NCBI GenBank assembly: GCA_002869165.1
Contig: PKTK01000013.1
Location: 1-50,123 of the forward strand
Reading direction: 5' to 3'
DNA: 50,123 bases
Source of the DNA: Candidatus Parcubacteria bacterium
GTDB lineage: Bacteria > Patescibacteriota > Patescibacteriia > Patescibacteriales > UBA12075
Part shown: in pieces, positions 31,537-40,731 of the stretch
Layout of the letters: every line of letters begins with the position of its first letter
Position numbering within the stretch: position 1 is the stretch's first letter
Translations under genes and position numbers: made by a program
The notes under the pieces: generated by a model
What the model was told of the DNA's origin: nothing
What the model saw: the letters and a program-made list of their open reading frames with translations, nothing else
The model's database searches: none

Positions 31537-31610
31537 TTGTCATTCCTGCGGAGGCAGGAATCTTGTTTTGTTTAGAAGTCATAAGATTCCTGCCTCCGCA
31601 GGAATGACAA
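31537..31610. repeat. 74-bp inverted repeat, 28-bp perfect arms
   Basis: TTGTCATTCCTGCGGAGGCAGGAATCTT ... AAGATTCCTGCCTCCGCAGGAATGACAA. Confidence 0.9.
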
Positions 31611-31618
31611 AAAAGAAA

Positions 31619-32539
31619 CTACGTCACCAACATATAAAGTCCAGTGCAGACTAGACTCGCGCCAATCACTTTCTGAATCATCACTCCCCCGCCCATTTCT
31701 TCTCGAAGTATCTTAGGATACTTGCGAGACAAAAATAATACAATCAAAAACAAAAACACATACTGCGCGCCTTGAATAGAATTAATTAATGCAACTGGCC
31801 CCATCGAGATTGCCCAATTAAGCATAATGAAAGCTAAGGCTGCAAATAATCTAACTGTCAAAAAGAAGCTCATATTTTTGGGAGACTTTTGATTCTTTTG
31901 ATGCTTGAAAATCATCCTCCTCCAATCAGGAAAAAAGAGAATCGCCAATGTCCCCAGAAAAGTTCCTAGCCTAGACCAAACAAACGCGCCGATAAATGGC
32001 TGACTCATATAAATTGATTTTATCAAAACGTAATACGCAGCAAACAAAAGAGCAGAAGCTGTAGAATTAAAAATCAAACGACGAGTTGGCCGATACTCGG
32101 CGTGTATTCCACCAAAATAATTACCAAACACATTCTTAAATTTATTAGTCACTTCTTTCCAGGCATAAAACTTGGTATGTTTGACTGACATCAAGACTCC
32201 ACCATATATCAAAATCAAAAAGGCTAAAAATTGCTGTCTACTCAAGCTCTCCCCTAAAAAAACAAAGGACAACATAAAAGAAAAAATCGGCACCAAGGCT
32301 CCTACTATCGGCACCACCCGAGTTGCCTCAGACTGATGAAGTGCCTTGTACCAAAAAACCAAAGTAACCAAAAACAAAAACCCAGCAAACAAATCAAGCG
32401 CCAGTTCTTGAACATTGGGTATCCAAAAATCAAACGGCAGAATAACAAAATTAAAAATACTCCAAACCCCCACATAAAAAGCATAAATCACCGATGAGTG
32501 GATCTTCTTGGACAACAAAAATTTGTCAGCCACATACAC
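31619..32539 (-). CDS. EamA/DMT-family transporter
   Basis: Ten-TM-like hydrophobicity; EATRVVPIVGALVPIFSFMLSFVFLGESLSRQQFLAFLLI-type motif. Confidence 0.7.
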   Translation of the reverse strand: MYVADKFLLSKKIHSSVIYAFYVGVWSIFNFVILPFDFWIPNVQELALDLFAGFLFLVTLVFWYKALHQSEATRVVPIVGALVPIFSFMLSFVFLGESLSRQQFLAFLILIYGGVLMSVKHTKFYAWKEVTNKFKNVFGNYFGGIHAEYRPTRRLIFNSTASALLFAAYYVLIKSIYMSQPFIGAFVWSRLGTFLGTLAILFFPDWRRMIFKHQKNQKSPKNMSFFLTVRLFAALAFIMLNWAISMGPVALINSIQGAQYVFLFLIVLFLSRKYPKILREEMGGGVMIQKVIGASLVCTGLYMLVT

Positions 32540-32589
32540 ACCTGCATTGATGAAATAAGATGAAATTGCTATAACTAACCAAATATATT

Positions 32590-33075
32590 TAGGCTACGAA
32601 AATACAGATCGATACAAATTTACGAATCGTAATTTTCTATATTTAAAACTCTTTTATACTTAACTTCTTTATTTGTGTAATTAGCCAATATTGCTAACTT
32701 TAAATTTGTTACTTTCAAATATTCTAATACCTGCTTAAAATTCTGTCTAGAAAAATAATCTCCACTCTTTATTTCTAAAACCATCTTATCTTCAATAACA
32801 AAATCTAAATATCTTTTCACTAATTTATTATTTTTATATTTTACCAAGTAAGGTGCTTGAGGGACAAAAGCGATTGAATTTCTTCCTAGCTCTTCTTCAA
32901 TTGCCTTTTGATATGTAACCTCTCTATAACCATATCCTAAATTATTATATACCTCAAACAACACACCCAAAACTTCATAGCTCAATTCCGGATAAATTAC
33001 TTTTCTGTGAACTTCCCTCCTCATATAATTTAAAATTATTCGTAAATTTGTATCGATTTGTATTTTCGTAGCCTA
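32590..33075. mobile_element. GxxExxY-encoding element with 38-bp terminal inverted repeats
   Basis: TAGGCTACGAAAATACAGATCGATACAAATTTACGAAT ... ATTCGTAAATTTGTATCGATTTGTATTTTCGTAGCCTA; one mismatch between arms. Confidence 0.75.
32620..33024 (-). CDS. GxxExxY family protein (PD-(D/E)XK-like)
   Basis: NNLGYGYREVTYQKA (GxxExxY) and RYLDFVIEDKMVLEIKSGD (D..ExK). Confidence 0.85.
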   Translation of the reverse strand: MRREVHRKVIYPELSYEVLGVLFEVYNNLGYGYREVTYQKAIEEELGRNSIAFVPQAPYLVKYKNNKLVKRYLDFVIEDKMVLEIKSGDYFSRQNFKQVLEYLKVTNLKLAILANYTNKEVKYKRVLNIENYDS

Positions 33076-34386
33076 CTTAATCTCCAACCTGTTCCCCTCA
33101 CATATCCTCCGATAAACATCAGCGCTCGGCCTTTCTGTTCTTTTGAAAGTTTTACGATCCACATGATATAAACCAAATTGCGGATCCCAACCGTAGGCCC
33201 ACTCGAAATTATCAAGTAGCGACCAGTGGCAATAACCCCGGACATCAATTCCTTCTTCAATTGCTTTATGAATATAATATAAATGATCAATTATAAAACT
33301 GGCTCGATATTTATCACTCGCATCAGCTAGGCCATTTTCCATAACAATTATCGGCTTTTTAAAGCCTTTTAAATATCTCAATACCTCTAATATTCCCTCA
33401 GGATAAATCTCCCAACCTTTATCGTTCACTTTGGCATTCTTATTTTTCCTAAAAGGAGGATACCAAACCATGCGATCATGAAAATAATAATCAAGGCCTA
33501 TGTAGTCTAGATATTTTTTTGTCCGCGCCAAAAATCGATGATTCCAATAATAATGCATTCCCTTGGCAAGTAACTGTTCAAACGGATTCCAACTGTGGGC
33601 TGGTTCAAAGTAATTTACAATTTGAGTAATAGACACTTTGGCACTTGGAAAATGCTTATGAATTTTTTTATAAGCTTTTTTGTGAGCACGAACTAAATTG
33701 CGAAAAACTTTTTCCGCTTTAAATAAATTCATAGTAGCTGGTGGCATATAAGCTCGCAAATATCCGCCAAAAACATGCATTAGAGGTTCATTCAAAGTGA
33801 TCCAATAGTCAACTTCCCCACCAAGTTCTCTGATGACCACATCAACATATTCAGCATAATAATCAGCTACTTTTTTGTTGGACCACCCGCCTTCCCCTAC
33901 TAACCACAACGGATTGGTCCAATGCCAAAGAGTTACAATAGTTTGTAAACCATTGCGCTTTGCTTCTTTTAAAACCTCTCGGTAATGATTAAGCGCATTG
34001 ACATTCCAGGTTTCTTTTTCTGGCTGAATTCGAGCCCACTCAAGTCCTATTCTAATAGAATTATTATGAAGCCCCTTGGCTAAAACGATATCTTCTTTGT
34101 ATCGATTATAGTGATCAACTGCTTGTCCACAAATAAAATCTTCCTTTTCATATCCATGTTTATCAAGCCAAGCTAGTCTTTTTTCAGATATCTCCCATTC
34201 TGACCAATCATTCTTGATGCCTCCTTCTACCTGATAGGCTGAAGTTGAAGTTCCCCAAAGAAAATTTTCTGGAAACTCATAAGTTCCAGCTGGCACGCTT
34301 GGCTGGTCACCACTTGCAAAAACAGGCGTGCTTTCATTTTCTTCCTGAGGTGTCTCTGCTTCTACAATCTTGTCTTCGCTAGACAA
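33073..34386 (-). CDS. glycoside hydrolase family 1 (beta-glucosidase-like) with acidic N-terminal extension
   Basis: FPENFLWGTSTSAYQVEGG, WITLNEPLMHV, PIIVMENGLAD, GYCHWSLLDNFEWAYGWDPQFGLYHVD. Confidence 0.9.
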   Translation of the reverse strand: MSSEDKIVEAETPQEENESTPVFASGDQPSVPAGTYEFPENFLWGTSTSAYQVEGGIKNDWSEWEISEKRLAWLDKHGYEKEDFICGQAVDHYNRYKEDIVLAKGLHNNSIRIGLEWARIQPEKETWNVNALNHYREVLKEAKRNGLQTIVTLWHWTNPLWLVGEGGWSNKKVADYYAEYVDVVIRELGGEVDYWITLNEPLMHVFGGYLRAYMPPATMNLFKAEKVFRNLVRAHKKAYKKIHKHFPSAKVSITQIVNYFEPAHSWNPFEQLLAKGMHYYWNHRFLARTKKYLDYIGLDYYFHDRMVWYPPFRKNKNAKVNDKGWEIYPEGILEVLRYLKGFKKPIIVMENGLADASDKYRASFIIDHLYYIHKAIEEGIDVRGYCHWSLLDNFEWAYGWDPQFGLYHVDRKTFKRTERPSADVYRRICEGNRLEIK

Positions 34387-34434
34387 ATCAACTACAGGTT
34401 CATTTTTCTTTATTTTGAGTTCAAGTTTAGTTAC

Positions 34435-35319
34435 TTATGCTATTTTTTTATCCGTATTTAACTCAGGCTTAGCTAATTCGGCAACCGGTGTAGCAGATTC
34501 TAGTTCCCCGGACTTTTGTTCTCCTAGATCAGAAGTAAGTGATTTATCCATCGTATCGGAATCACTTTGAGCTGGTTGCTTAGAAGTTTTAAACGCATGA
34601 GCTTCTTGTAAATTTTTTATTGCTTTTTCCTCAGCGCTTGTTACTTCTTTGTTTATTTCTTCGATTTTTTCCTCATTTGAATCAGACAAAGACTCGTCTA
34701 CTTGACTTACTGGTGAATCTTCCGAATTATCTTCTGTAACTTCTTCGCTTGCCTTTTGAACTGGTGCTGTCTCTTCTGTTTTTTCTTCTACTTCACTTAC
34801 AGGCTCTTCTGATTTCTCCTCTATTTCACCAACATATTCTAACACTGTTTTCTTCTTCTTAAGTATACTTTCCTCCTCTTTTATATCTGCTTCAAGCTCC
34901 TCTACATCTGGTTCGGGTTTTGTTATTTCTACTGGCTTGGCATTTTCTGCTCCACCCATAATATCACCACCATCTAACATGTTAATTGTATCTTCCTTAG
35001 GTACTTCTTCATTAATATCCAACATGGAAACTGGTTCATTGCTTGGCGGTGGAGTCGGAGTGCTTGGCAAAATTTCTTCTGCATCATCTTCTAATTCAGG
35101 CTGCTTCATAGGCTCTTCATTGTTTCCTGCCATAACATCATCTTGATCCAAATTAGCTTCCGCTGACTTCCTAGGACTAGAATCATCCATGCCCATTATC
35201 ATATCAGCCACTTTATTCACTGATCCAATTCTATCTAGATCAACCTCCTTTTCTTCTTCGTTATTCTCAATATTTTCCTCTTTGTTTCCCTCTTTGTTTT
35301 TTGTATCATCTTTAGCCAT
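34435..35319 (-). CDS. acidic low-complexity protein, in frame with the downstream GH1 gene
   Basis: Glu/Asp/Ser/Thr-rich 294 aa; single TAA separates it from the GH1 reading frame. Confidence 0.55.
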   Translation of the reverse strand: MAKDDTKNKEGNKEENIENNEEEKEVDLDRIGSVNKVADMIMGMDDSSPRKSAEANLDQDDVMAGNNEEPMKQPELEDDAEEILPSTPTPPPSNEPVSMLDINEEVPKEDTINMLDGGDIMGGAENAKPVEITKPEPDVEELEADIKEEESILKKKKTVLEYVGEIEEKSEEPVSEVEEKTEETAPVQKASEEVTEDNSEDSPVSQVDESLSDSNEEKIEEINKEVTSAEEKAIKNLQEAHAFKTSKQPAQSDSDTMDKSLTSDLGEQKSGELESATPVAELAKPELNTDKKIA

Positions 35320-35610
35320 AAATATTTAACAAAACTAAATAATATACATAAATTATAACATTTATTACCTCTTTCTAGCAATCCAATATTAATTTTGGAA
35401 ACTTACACCACAAAGTGCTCTCCTTTCTATTTAGACCTCGGAAATCTTTCGTTCATTATAAAAATTATTTTATTCCTTATCACTACCATACCTCTATTAA
35501 GAAAAACAAAGTCTCCCCTAATCCGCCAGTTGGCGGAAGGGGGGGAGGAGGAATGAAGCCATAAAAAACAAAATATCCATGACCACACACTCCCCTACTC
35601 ATACCTCTTT

Positions 35611-35800
35611 GTCATTCCCGGCGAGCGATAGCGAGGGAAGGGAATCCAGGGGAGATCCTTAATAATATCAATTCAAAATAAAAACAGCAAAAAAAAATAA
35701 TTATATTTATTTATTTGTTAATATTTGTAGCTTTGACTCCTAGATTCCCTTCCCCTGCGCTTATTCGCTCCGCTCATAAGGCTCCGGCCGGGAATGACAA
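35611..35800. repeat. facing pair of GTCATTCCCGGC...GGGAATC dispersed repeats
   Basis: gtcattcccggcgagcgatagcgagggaagggaatcc ... tagattcccttcccctgcgc..ccggccgggaatgac. Confidence 0.75.
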
Positions 35801-35981
35801 AGAATGTTATTATGTCAACGAATTATGTAACATCTACCAGAATGACAAAATATGATTTATGCTATGTGTTATGTGATACGTGCTATGTGAATACAATTGA
35901 CAAAAGCAACAAAGCAAACTATACTAAAAAATCATAAAAAATAGATCATTTACAACAGAATATTCAAAAAGGAGAAAAAAA

Positions 35982-36734
35982 ATGAAAAAAAATATTTTTC
36001 TTGAAATTTTTTGGGGCATAGTAGTTTGTCTCATCCTGCCCTTTTGCATTTACATGATACTAAGGTTCGGTGGAATAGCAAATATTCTACTAATAGCCTA
36101 TGACTTTTTTGCAAACTTTTTTTCCATTAACTTAGGGCCAAGTTATGTCCAGGCTTTTGCCTGTATTTTTACCGCGCTCTTTTTTAGCTGTTTAGCTTAT
36201 TTTCTAGGAAGTTTTTTTACTATAAAAACGGATATAAACACATATTTATCGGTTCTTTGTTTTGCTTTGTTACTTTTTGTAGTCGCAGATGAATCAAGAG
36301 GTGTTTACTATGACAAGGAATCAAAAAAACCTGTCACCCACTACATCAAAACCACTCAAGGATATGAATTCTCAGATGCCCCCGATATCAACAAGACATT
36401 TCAGATAAAATACAAAGGACTAAACCCACAAGTTATCTCTGATATTGAGTACTTCAACAAAAACAATGAGCACAAAGAAAAAAAAGAAGAAGAACTCTAC
36501 ACTGATGCCACAGGAAAAACAATTCACTGTTGGTACTACGAAGATGAAGAAAAAGTTAAAATCTTTCCTTACCCAGGATTTCTACCAAAAACAAAAGATC
36601 TCCTCTTGCCAGCCGACAATAAAAAATGCCAAGAGCTTCACAATAAAGAAATTGACATGATAGTAAAACAACTAGAAAAAAGCCGCTCAATGGGCAACAT
36701 CGCCTGGCCCAAAGAAATAGATCTCACAAACTAA
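35982..36734 (+). CDS. membrane protein of unknown function
   Basis: 250 aa, three N-terminal TMs, AAAGGAG RBS. Confidence 0.6.
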   Translation: MKKNIFLEIFWGIVVCLILPFCIYMILRFGGIANILLIAYDFFANFFSINLGPSYVQAFACIFTALFFSCLAYFLGSFFTIKTDINTYLSVLCFALLLFVVADESRGVYYDKESKKPVTHYIKTTQGYEFSDAPDINKTFQIKYKGLNPQVISDIEYFNKNNEHKEKKEEELYTDATGKTIHCWYYEDEEKVKIFPYPGFLPKTKDLLLPADNKKCQELHNKEIDMIVKQLEKSRSMGNIAWPKEIDLTN

Positions 36735-36781
36735 AAAACCACAAACCCATCACAAAAAAATGATGGGTTTTATTTTTCTTT

Positions 36782-36815
36782 TTTCAATGTATAGACATAT
36801 GTCTATACATTGAAA
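36782..36815. repeat. perfect 34-bp palindrome
   Basis: TTTCAATGTATAGACAT|ATGTCTATACATTGAAA. Confidence 0.92.
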
Positions 36816-36843
36816 TGGAATTGCTTTGTGTTATATTAAACAC

Positions 36844-37377
36844 ATGAATATACTATACAAAATAACCATCATCCTGGGGGTATTATTTCTACTATACCAT
36901 GTGGTTCTCCATCGCCTAACAAAAGTACCCATCACTATCACTCCGAAAAAATACTACAAAAATCTTTTTGCCAATTTTGATTTCAAGGACAATCTTATAT
37001 TCTATGAACTAGGTTGTGGCTGGGGAGATTTTATGTTTGCAGTAAACAAACTTTCACGCCCGAAGAAAACAATCGGCTATGAACTCTCACTAATCCACGT
37101 CCTATTTATAAAAACAAAATCTTTTCTAACAAAATCAAACATAGAAGTCAAAAACAAAAACTTCTTACATACAGATCTAAGTGATGGCGATATTTTCTAT
37201 TTATTTCTAGTTAAACCAGTTGTAAAAAAAGCCTGGGAAAAAATAAAAAAAGAATGCCAGCCAGGAACCATAGTAATAACCCTAGCAGATAAAATTGATG
37301 GAGCAGAATACTTGAAAAAAATCCCCAGCAACCCAAAAAACCCAAAAACTAGTTATTTTTATATTTATAAGGTATAA
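36844..37377 (+). CDS. class I SAM-dependent methyltransferase-like, N-terminal TM
   Basis: LIFYELGCGWGDFMFAVNK, IGYELSLIH. Confidence 0.7.
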   Translation: MNILYKITIILGVLFLLYHVVLHRLTKVPITITPKKYYKNLFANFDFKDNLIFYELGCGWGDFMFAVNKLSRPKKTIGYELSLIHVLFIKTKSFLTKSNIEVKNKNFLHTDLSDGDIFYLFLVKPVVKKAWEKIKKECQPGTIVITLADKIDGAEYLKKIPSNPKNPKTSYFYIYKV

Positions 37378-37397
37378 ATAATTGAATTTAAAAACCC

Positions 37398-37435
37398 TAA
37401 GGCCAGGCCTCCAAATCTTTGGAGGCCTGGCCTTA
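37398..37435. repeat. GC-rich inverted repeat, 18-bp arms, 2-nt centre
   Basis: TAAGGCCAGGCCTCCAAA-tc-TTTGGAGGCCTGGCCTTA. Confidence 0.9.
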
Positions 37436-37523
37436 AAATTTCTATTTTACAAAAAAACAAAAAAATACTAAGATATATAACTTTAGAAAAAACTGAACTT
37501 TAACAATTTAAGGAGACTTGTCT

Positions 37524-37850
37524 ATGAGTAAATTCACATGCAAAATTCGTACCACAAACAATAGGCCACTACTAAGAAAGGAAAGGTATCAAATCACGGA
37601 ATTATTAAACAATCAATTTCGTACAGCTGCCGTGACAATTGAAGACTTTTCCATAAAAACGAACAAAACGCTCTTTAAGAGAAAAATAAAAGGAGTAACT
37701 CTTATACTTGAATTTAGAGTATCTTATAAGTCATCAATAAATCTTGATATTAAATTAAATCAATTACTTGAAAGCCTTAATTCTCTCTTGTCTGAAAAAT
37801 ATAATTTTGTTTATCCTGAAATAATTTGGGGCAAAACATATGTTATATAA
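37524..37850 (+). CDS. hypothetical protein
   Basis: AAGGAG RBS; followed by a terminator-like GGATATCCATAACATGGGTATCC hairpin. Confidence 0.5.
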   Translation: MSKFTCKIRTTNNRPLLRKERYQITELLNNQFRTAAVTIEDFSIKTNKTLFKRKIKGVTLILEFRVSYKSSINLDIKLNQLLESLNSLLSEKYNFVYPEIIWGKTYVI

Positions 37851-37950
37851 ATTTTTTGATTTTTGGATATCCATAACATGGGTATCCTTTTTTATTTTCA
37901 CAAAAAATATAATAAAAACCGACTAACTAAATACGTTAATCGGCTATAAA

Positions 37951-38283
37951 CTAATCAATTTTTGAATGCATATTTTTACAATTGCACCAATATTCTACAA
38001 CTTTAAATCCTTCTAATACCTTGATCATTTCATGGATTGTTTTTTTTATTGCAAGTTTTTTATGTACTGCATCTACTTCATCTCTACATTTTATTGAAAT
38101 ATAAAAAAATATATTCAAATATATATATTTCTTCAATAAAAAATTTCTCTTTTCACCAAGTCTAAAATAAATAGGTCTAATATCAAATTTATTTATCTCT
38201 TCCACTATCTCCTCTTTGTCTTTATCAGAAAGTCTGCCCGATTTCTTAAGACGTATGCACGCTCTAAAGATATACTTTTGCAT
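37951..38283 (-). CDS. hypothetical protein
   Basis: 110-aa ORF, AAGGAGGAATTATAAATG RBS/start. Confidence 0.55.
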   Translation of the reverse strand: MQKYIFRACIRLKKSGRLSDKDKEEIVEEINKFDIRPIYFRLGEKRNFLLKKYIYLNIFFYISIKCRDEVDAVHKKLAIKKTIHEMIKVLEGFKVVEYWCNCKNMHSKID

Positions 38284-38371
38284 TTATAATTCCTCCTTAT
38301 TTTATTATGAACAATAAAATAATATAACACTTTAAAATGCCCTTGTCAAGATTTTTTAGGCTCTTATTTTA

Positions 38372-38423
38372 TTGACAAAAAAATTGACAAATTATTGACA
38401 AAATATTAAAAATATGGTAGAAT
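38372..38423 (+). promoter_or_regulatory. promoter with three tandem TTGACA -35 boxes
   Basis: TTGACA at 38372, 38384 and 38395; the third is 17 nt from TAGAAT (38418-38423). Confidence 0.7.
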
Positions 38424-38598
38424 TCTATGTTATAAAGGTAAAATATAGTTATTTGTCACTATTTGGGCTGATTTTATTAAAAATTTGCTAATAATAGGGA
38501 TAAATTAGTCAATTTACCTCCCTAGAGTACCTTGAAAACTAAATAAAGAAATCGAAAAAAATATTGAAAATCAAGAAAATACCGAAATGGAGGAAAAA

Positions 38599-40722
38599 AT
38601 GACTAATACTACACAAAACACTGGACAGCAACCCAGTCCTGGAAACAGGAAAAAGAAGCAAGCGGCTAAAAAAGATGTTATTCATATTACTTTGGCTGAT
38701 GCCGAAAAAATGAATAATACTTTGAAGCTTAAATTCCGGGTAATTCTGGATGGAAAAGATGGTAAACCTCTTTGCATAACTCCTTTTAGGATTTTTTACA
38801 AAGAAGAAACCTTTGAAGGCAGAAGTGACGAGAACGGCACCTGTCTCCTTGAAAAGGAGGTGGAATATGTCGAAGGCATGAACTCGATTGAGGTCACTGC
38901 TGTAATTCTCGGAACCAATGCAAAAACCTTCAAAAAATTTCCAATTCCGAAACCTGCTCCGAAACCGGCAATGCCTGATTCAATGCAAATTGATCTGGTT
39001 GATTCTGAGCTCAGAGATGATAAATACTTTCTGAAATTTCAGGTTAACTTGGGTGGAAAAAGTCCTGAGGCAAAATGCAAAAAGGATATTAAAATTTTCT
39101 ACAAAGGCAAAAGCCTGTTTCGTGGTAAAAGTGATGAGAACGGCGATAAAATCTTTGACAGAGAAATTGACTATGTTAAAGATATGGACAAAATCAAAGT
39201 CACTGGCATTGTAATTGGTACAAATGTCAAAAGGAACGAGAGTTTTCCATTGCCGACTCCAAAAAAGGAAGAACAGCCAAATTCAATAGACATTGAATTG
39301 GTTAAATCAAGTCATCAAGATGGCAGATATCATCTGAGATTTCAAGTTACGATGATTGGTAAAAATCTTGAAGCTATTAGCAATAAATCTTTTGAGATTT
39401 TTTGCAAGGGCGAAAACTTTCATCAAGGCGAAAGTAATGAAAAAGGTCTCTGCGTATTTAACAAAGAGGTTGATTTCATCGAAGGCGAAGAAAACATCGA
39501 GCTTACCGGGGTCATCATTGAAACCGGTGCCAAAAGAACGAAGAAGTTTTCCTTGCCAATGCCGAAATTAAAAAAATTCACTCCCCCCAAGATCATCTCA
39601 GCTGTTCCAGGAAGTCCTAAATTTAGCTGGGAAAAAGAAATGGAGATTCCAATTATTGTTAAATTGGATGGTAAAAACTACAAACCAGAAGATTTTGAAG
39701 TTCGGTTTGAGGATTCTTCTCATAAACTTCTTGATTTTAAAGAAGCAAATGTAGAAGGCCTCATTCAGTGCATCCTGACCATTCCGTTTGACGATGTCTT
39801 GAATATTGCCAGATATAAAAACGGCAAGAAAAAGATTATCGTTGAGCTTGCAGCCAAATCAGGTGAAGGAGAAAAAGCCAAAGTTGAGAAATCGCAAAAA
39901 GAAATTGAACTAGACATCTCTCTTCCGGCTGGTAGTCCTCAAATGGGCTTAATTACATTCTTCATTCGAAGGTGGAAGCATTCCATTGATTTTGCAAAAG
40001 TAACTGCTTATTTAATTGCCATGCATCTTTTTGTCATGTTTGCTGGCTATGGCTTTATGAACTTTATGATTGCTATCGTTGGTTTAACTTCCATTGTATT
40101 TTGGTGGAACAAACACAAGAGTATATTTCGAACTATACTTGCTACATTTATTTTTTGTATTGGACTTTTGGCATGTCTTGTTGATCCAAGCACATTTTCA
40201 AAACCAATGCTTGATGGATTTGCTATGGCATATGTGATCGGCATTCCCGTTTACTTTGTTGAAGAAATATTTCGCAAACCCGATGGAAATGCATATAAAA
40301 ATCTGTATCCTTGGTGGGCAATTATTGGCGCTATGATAGCTATGGCTTATTTCTCTGCCAATGTTCTGGCTTCTGTTATTTTCATTTTCAAAGGAAGTCC
40401 TGATCCACTCGCACTTAATTCTGTTTTGAGCACAAATTTTGCTGACAATCTTCCACTCATAAACCACTTACCTTATAATTTCAAAAATGCTATCAATAAT
40501 GCATCCGATGATATTTTCTGGATAGTCAGATTGACATTTATGTGTATCGCTCTTTTATTTGTTGGTGGTACTGGTGAGGTATTTGACTGGATTAAAGCTA
40601 AGAAAATCAAACTTGAAGCAGCAAGTGTTGGCGGAGCTGGCGGAGGACTTTATCTTCTTGCTAGTATCTGGGATACAATAAAAGATTTTGTTCCGCGCTT
40701 TTTTAGGCGGACTAAAAAATAG
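38599..40722 (+). CDS. large membrane protein with three N-terminal beta-rich repeats of about 90 aa
   Basis: Three copies of ...FxxYKxxxFxGxSDENGxxxFxxEVxYVxxMxxIxVTxxIIGTNxKxxxxFPxPxPK...; C-terminal TMs; GGAGG RBS. Confidence 0.7.
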   Translation: MTNTTQNTGQQPSPGNRKKKQAAKKDVIHITLADAEKMNNTLKLKFRVILDGKDGKPLCITPFRIFYKEETFEGRSDENGTCLLEKEVEYVEGMNSIEVTAVILGTNAKTFKKFPIPKPAPKPAMPDSMQIDLVDSELRDDKYFLKFQVNLGGKSPEAKCKKDIKIFYKGKSLFRGKSDENGDKIFDREIDYVKDMDKIKVTGIVIGTNVKRNESFPLPTPKKEEQPNSIDIELVKSSHQDGRYHLRFQVTMIGKNLEAISNKSFEIFCKGENFHQGESNEKGLCVFNKEVDFIEGEENIELTGVIIETGAKRTKKFSLPMPKLKKFTPPKIISAVPGSPKFSWEKEMEIPIIVKLDGKNYKPEDFEVRFEDSSHKLLDFKEANVEGLIQCILTIPFDDVLNIARYKNGKKKIIVELAAKSGEGEKAKVEKSQKEIELDISLPAGSPQMGLITFFIRRWKHSIDFAKVTAYLIAMHLFVMFAGYGFMNFMIAIVGLTSIVFWWNKHKSIFRTILATFIFCIGLLACLVDPSTFSKPMLDGFAMAYVIGIPVYFVEEIFRKPDGNAYKNLYPWWAIIGAMIAMAYFSANVLASVIFIFKGSPDPLALNSVLSTNFADNLPLINHLPYNFKNAINNASDDIFWIVRLTFMCIALLFVGGTGEVFDWIKAKKIKLEAASVGGAGGGLYLLASIWDTIKDFVPRFFRRTKK

Positions 40723-40731
40723 GAGTGTATC

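Noticed and set aside
32620-33024. Group I intron or homing endonuclease interpretation of the GxxExxY element
   Set aside because: It sits between complete genes and has terminal inverted repeats; no intron core was recognised.
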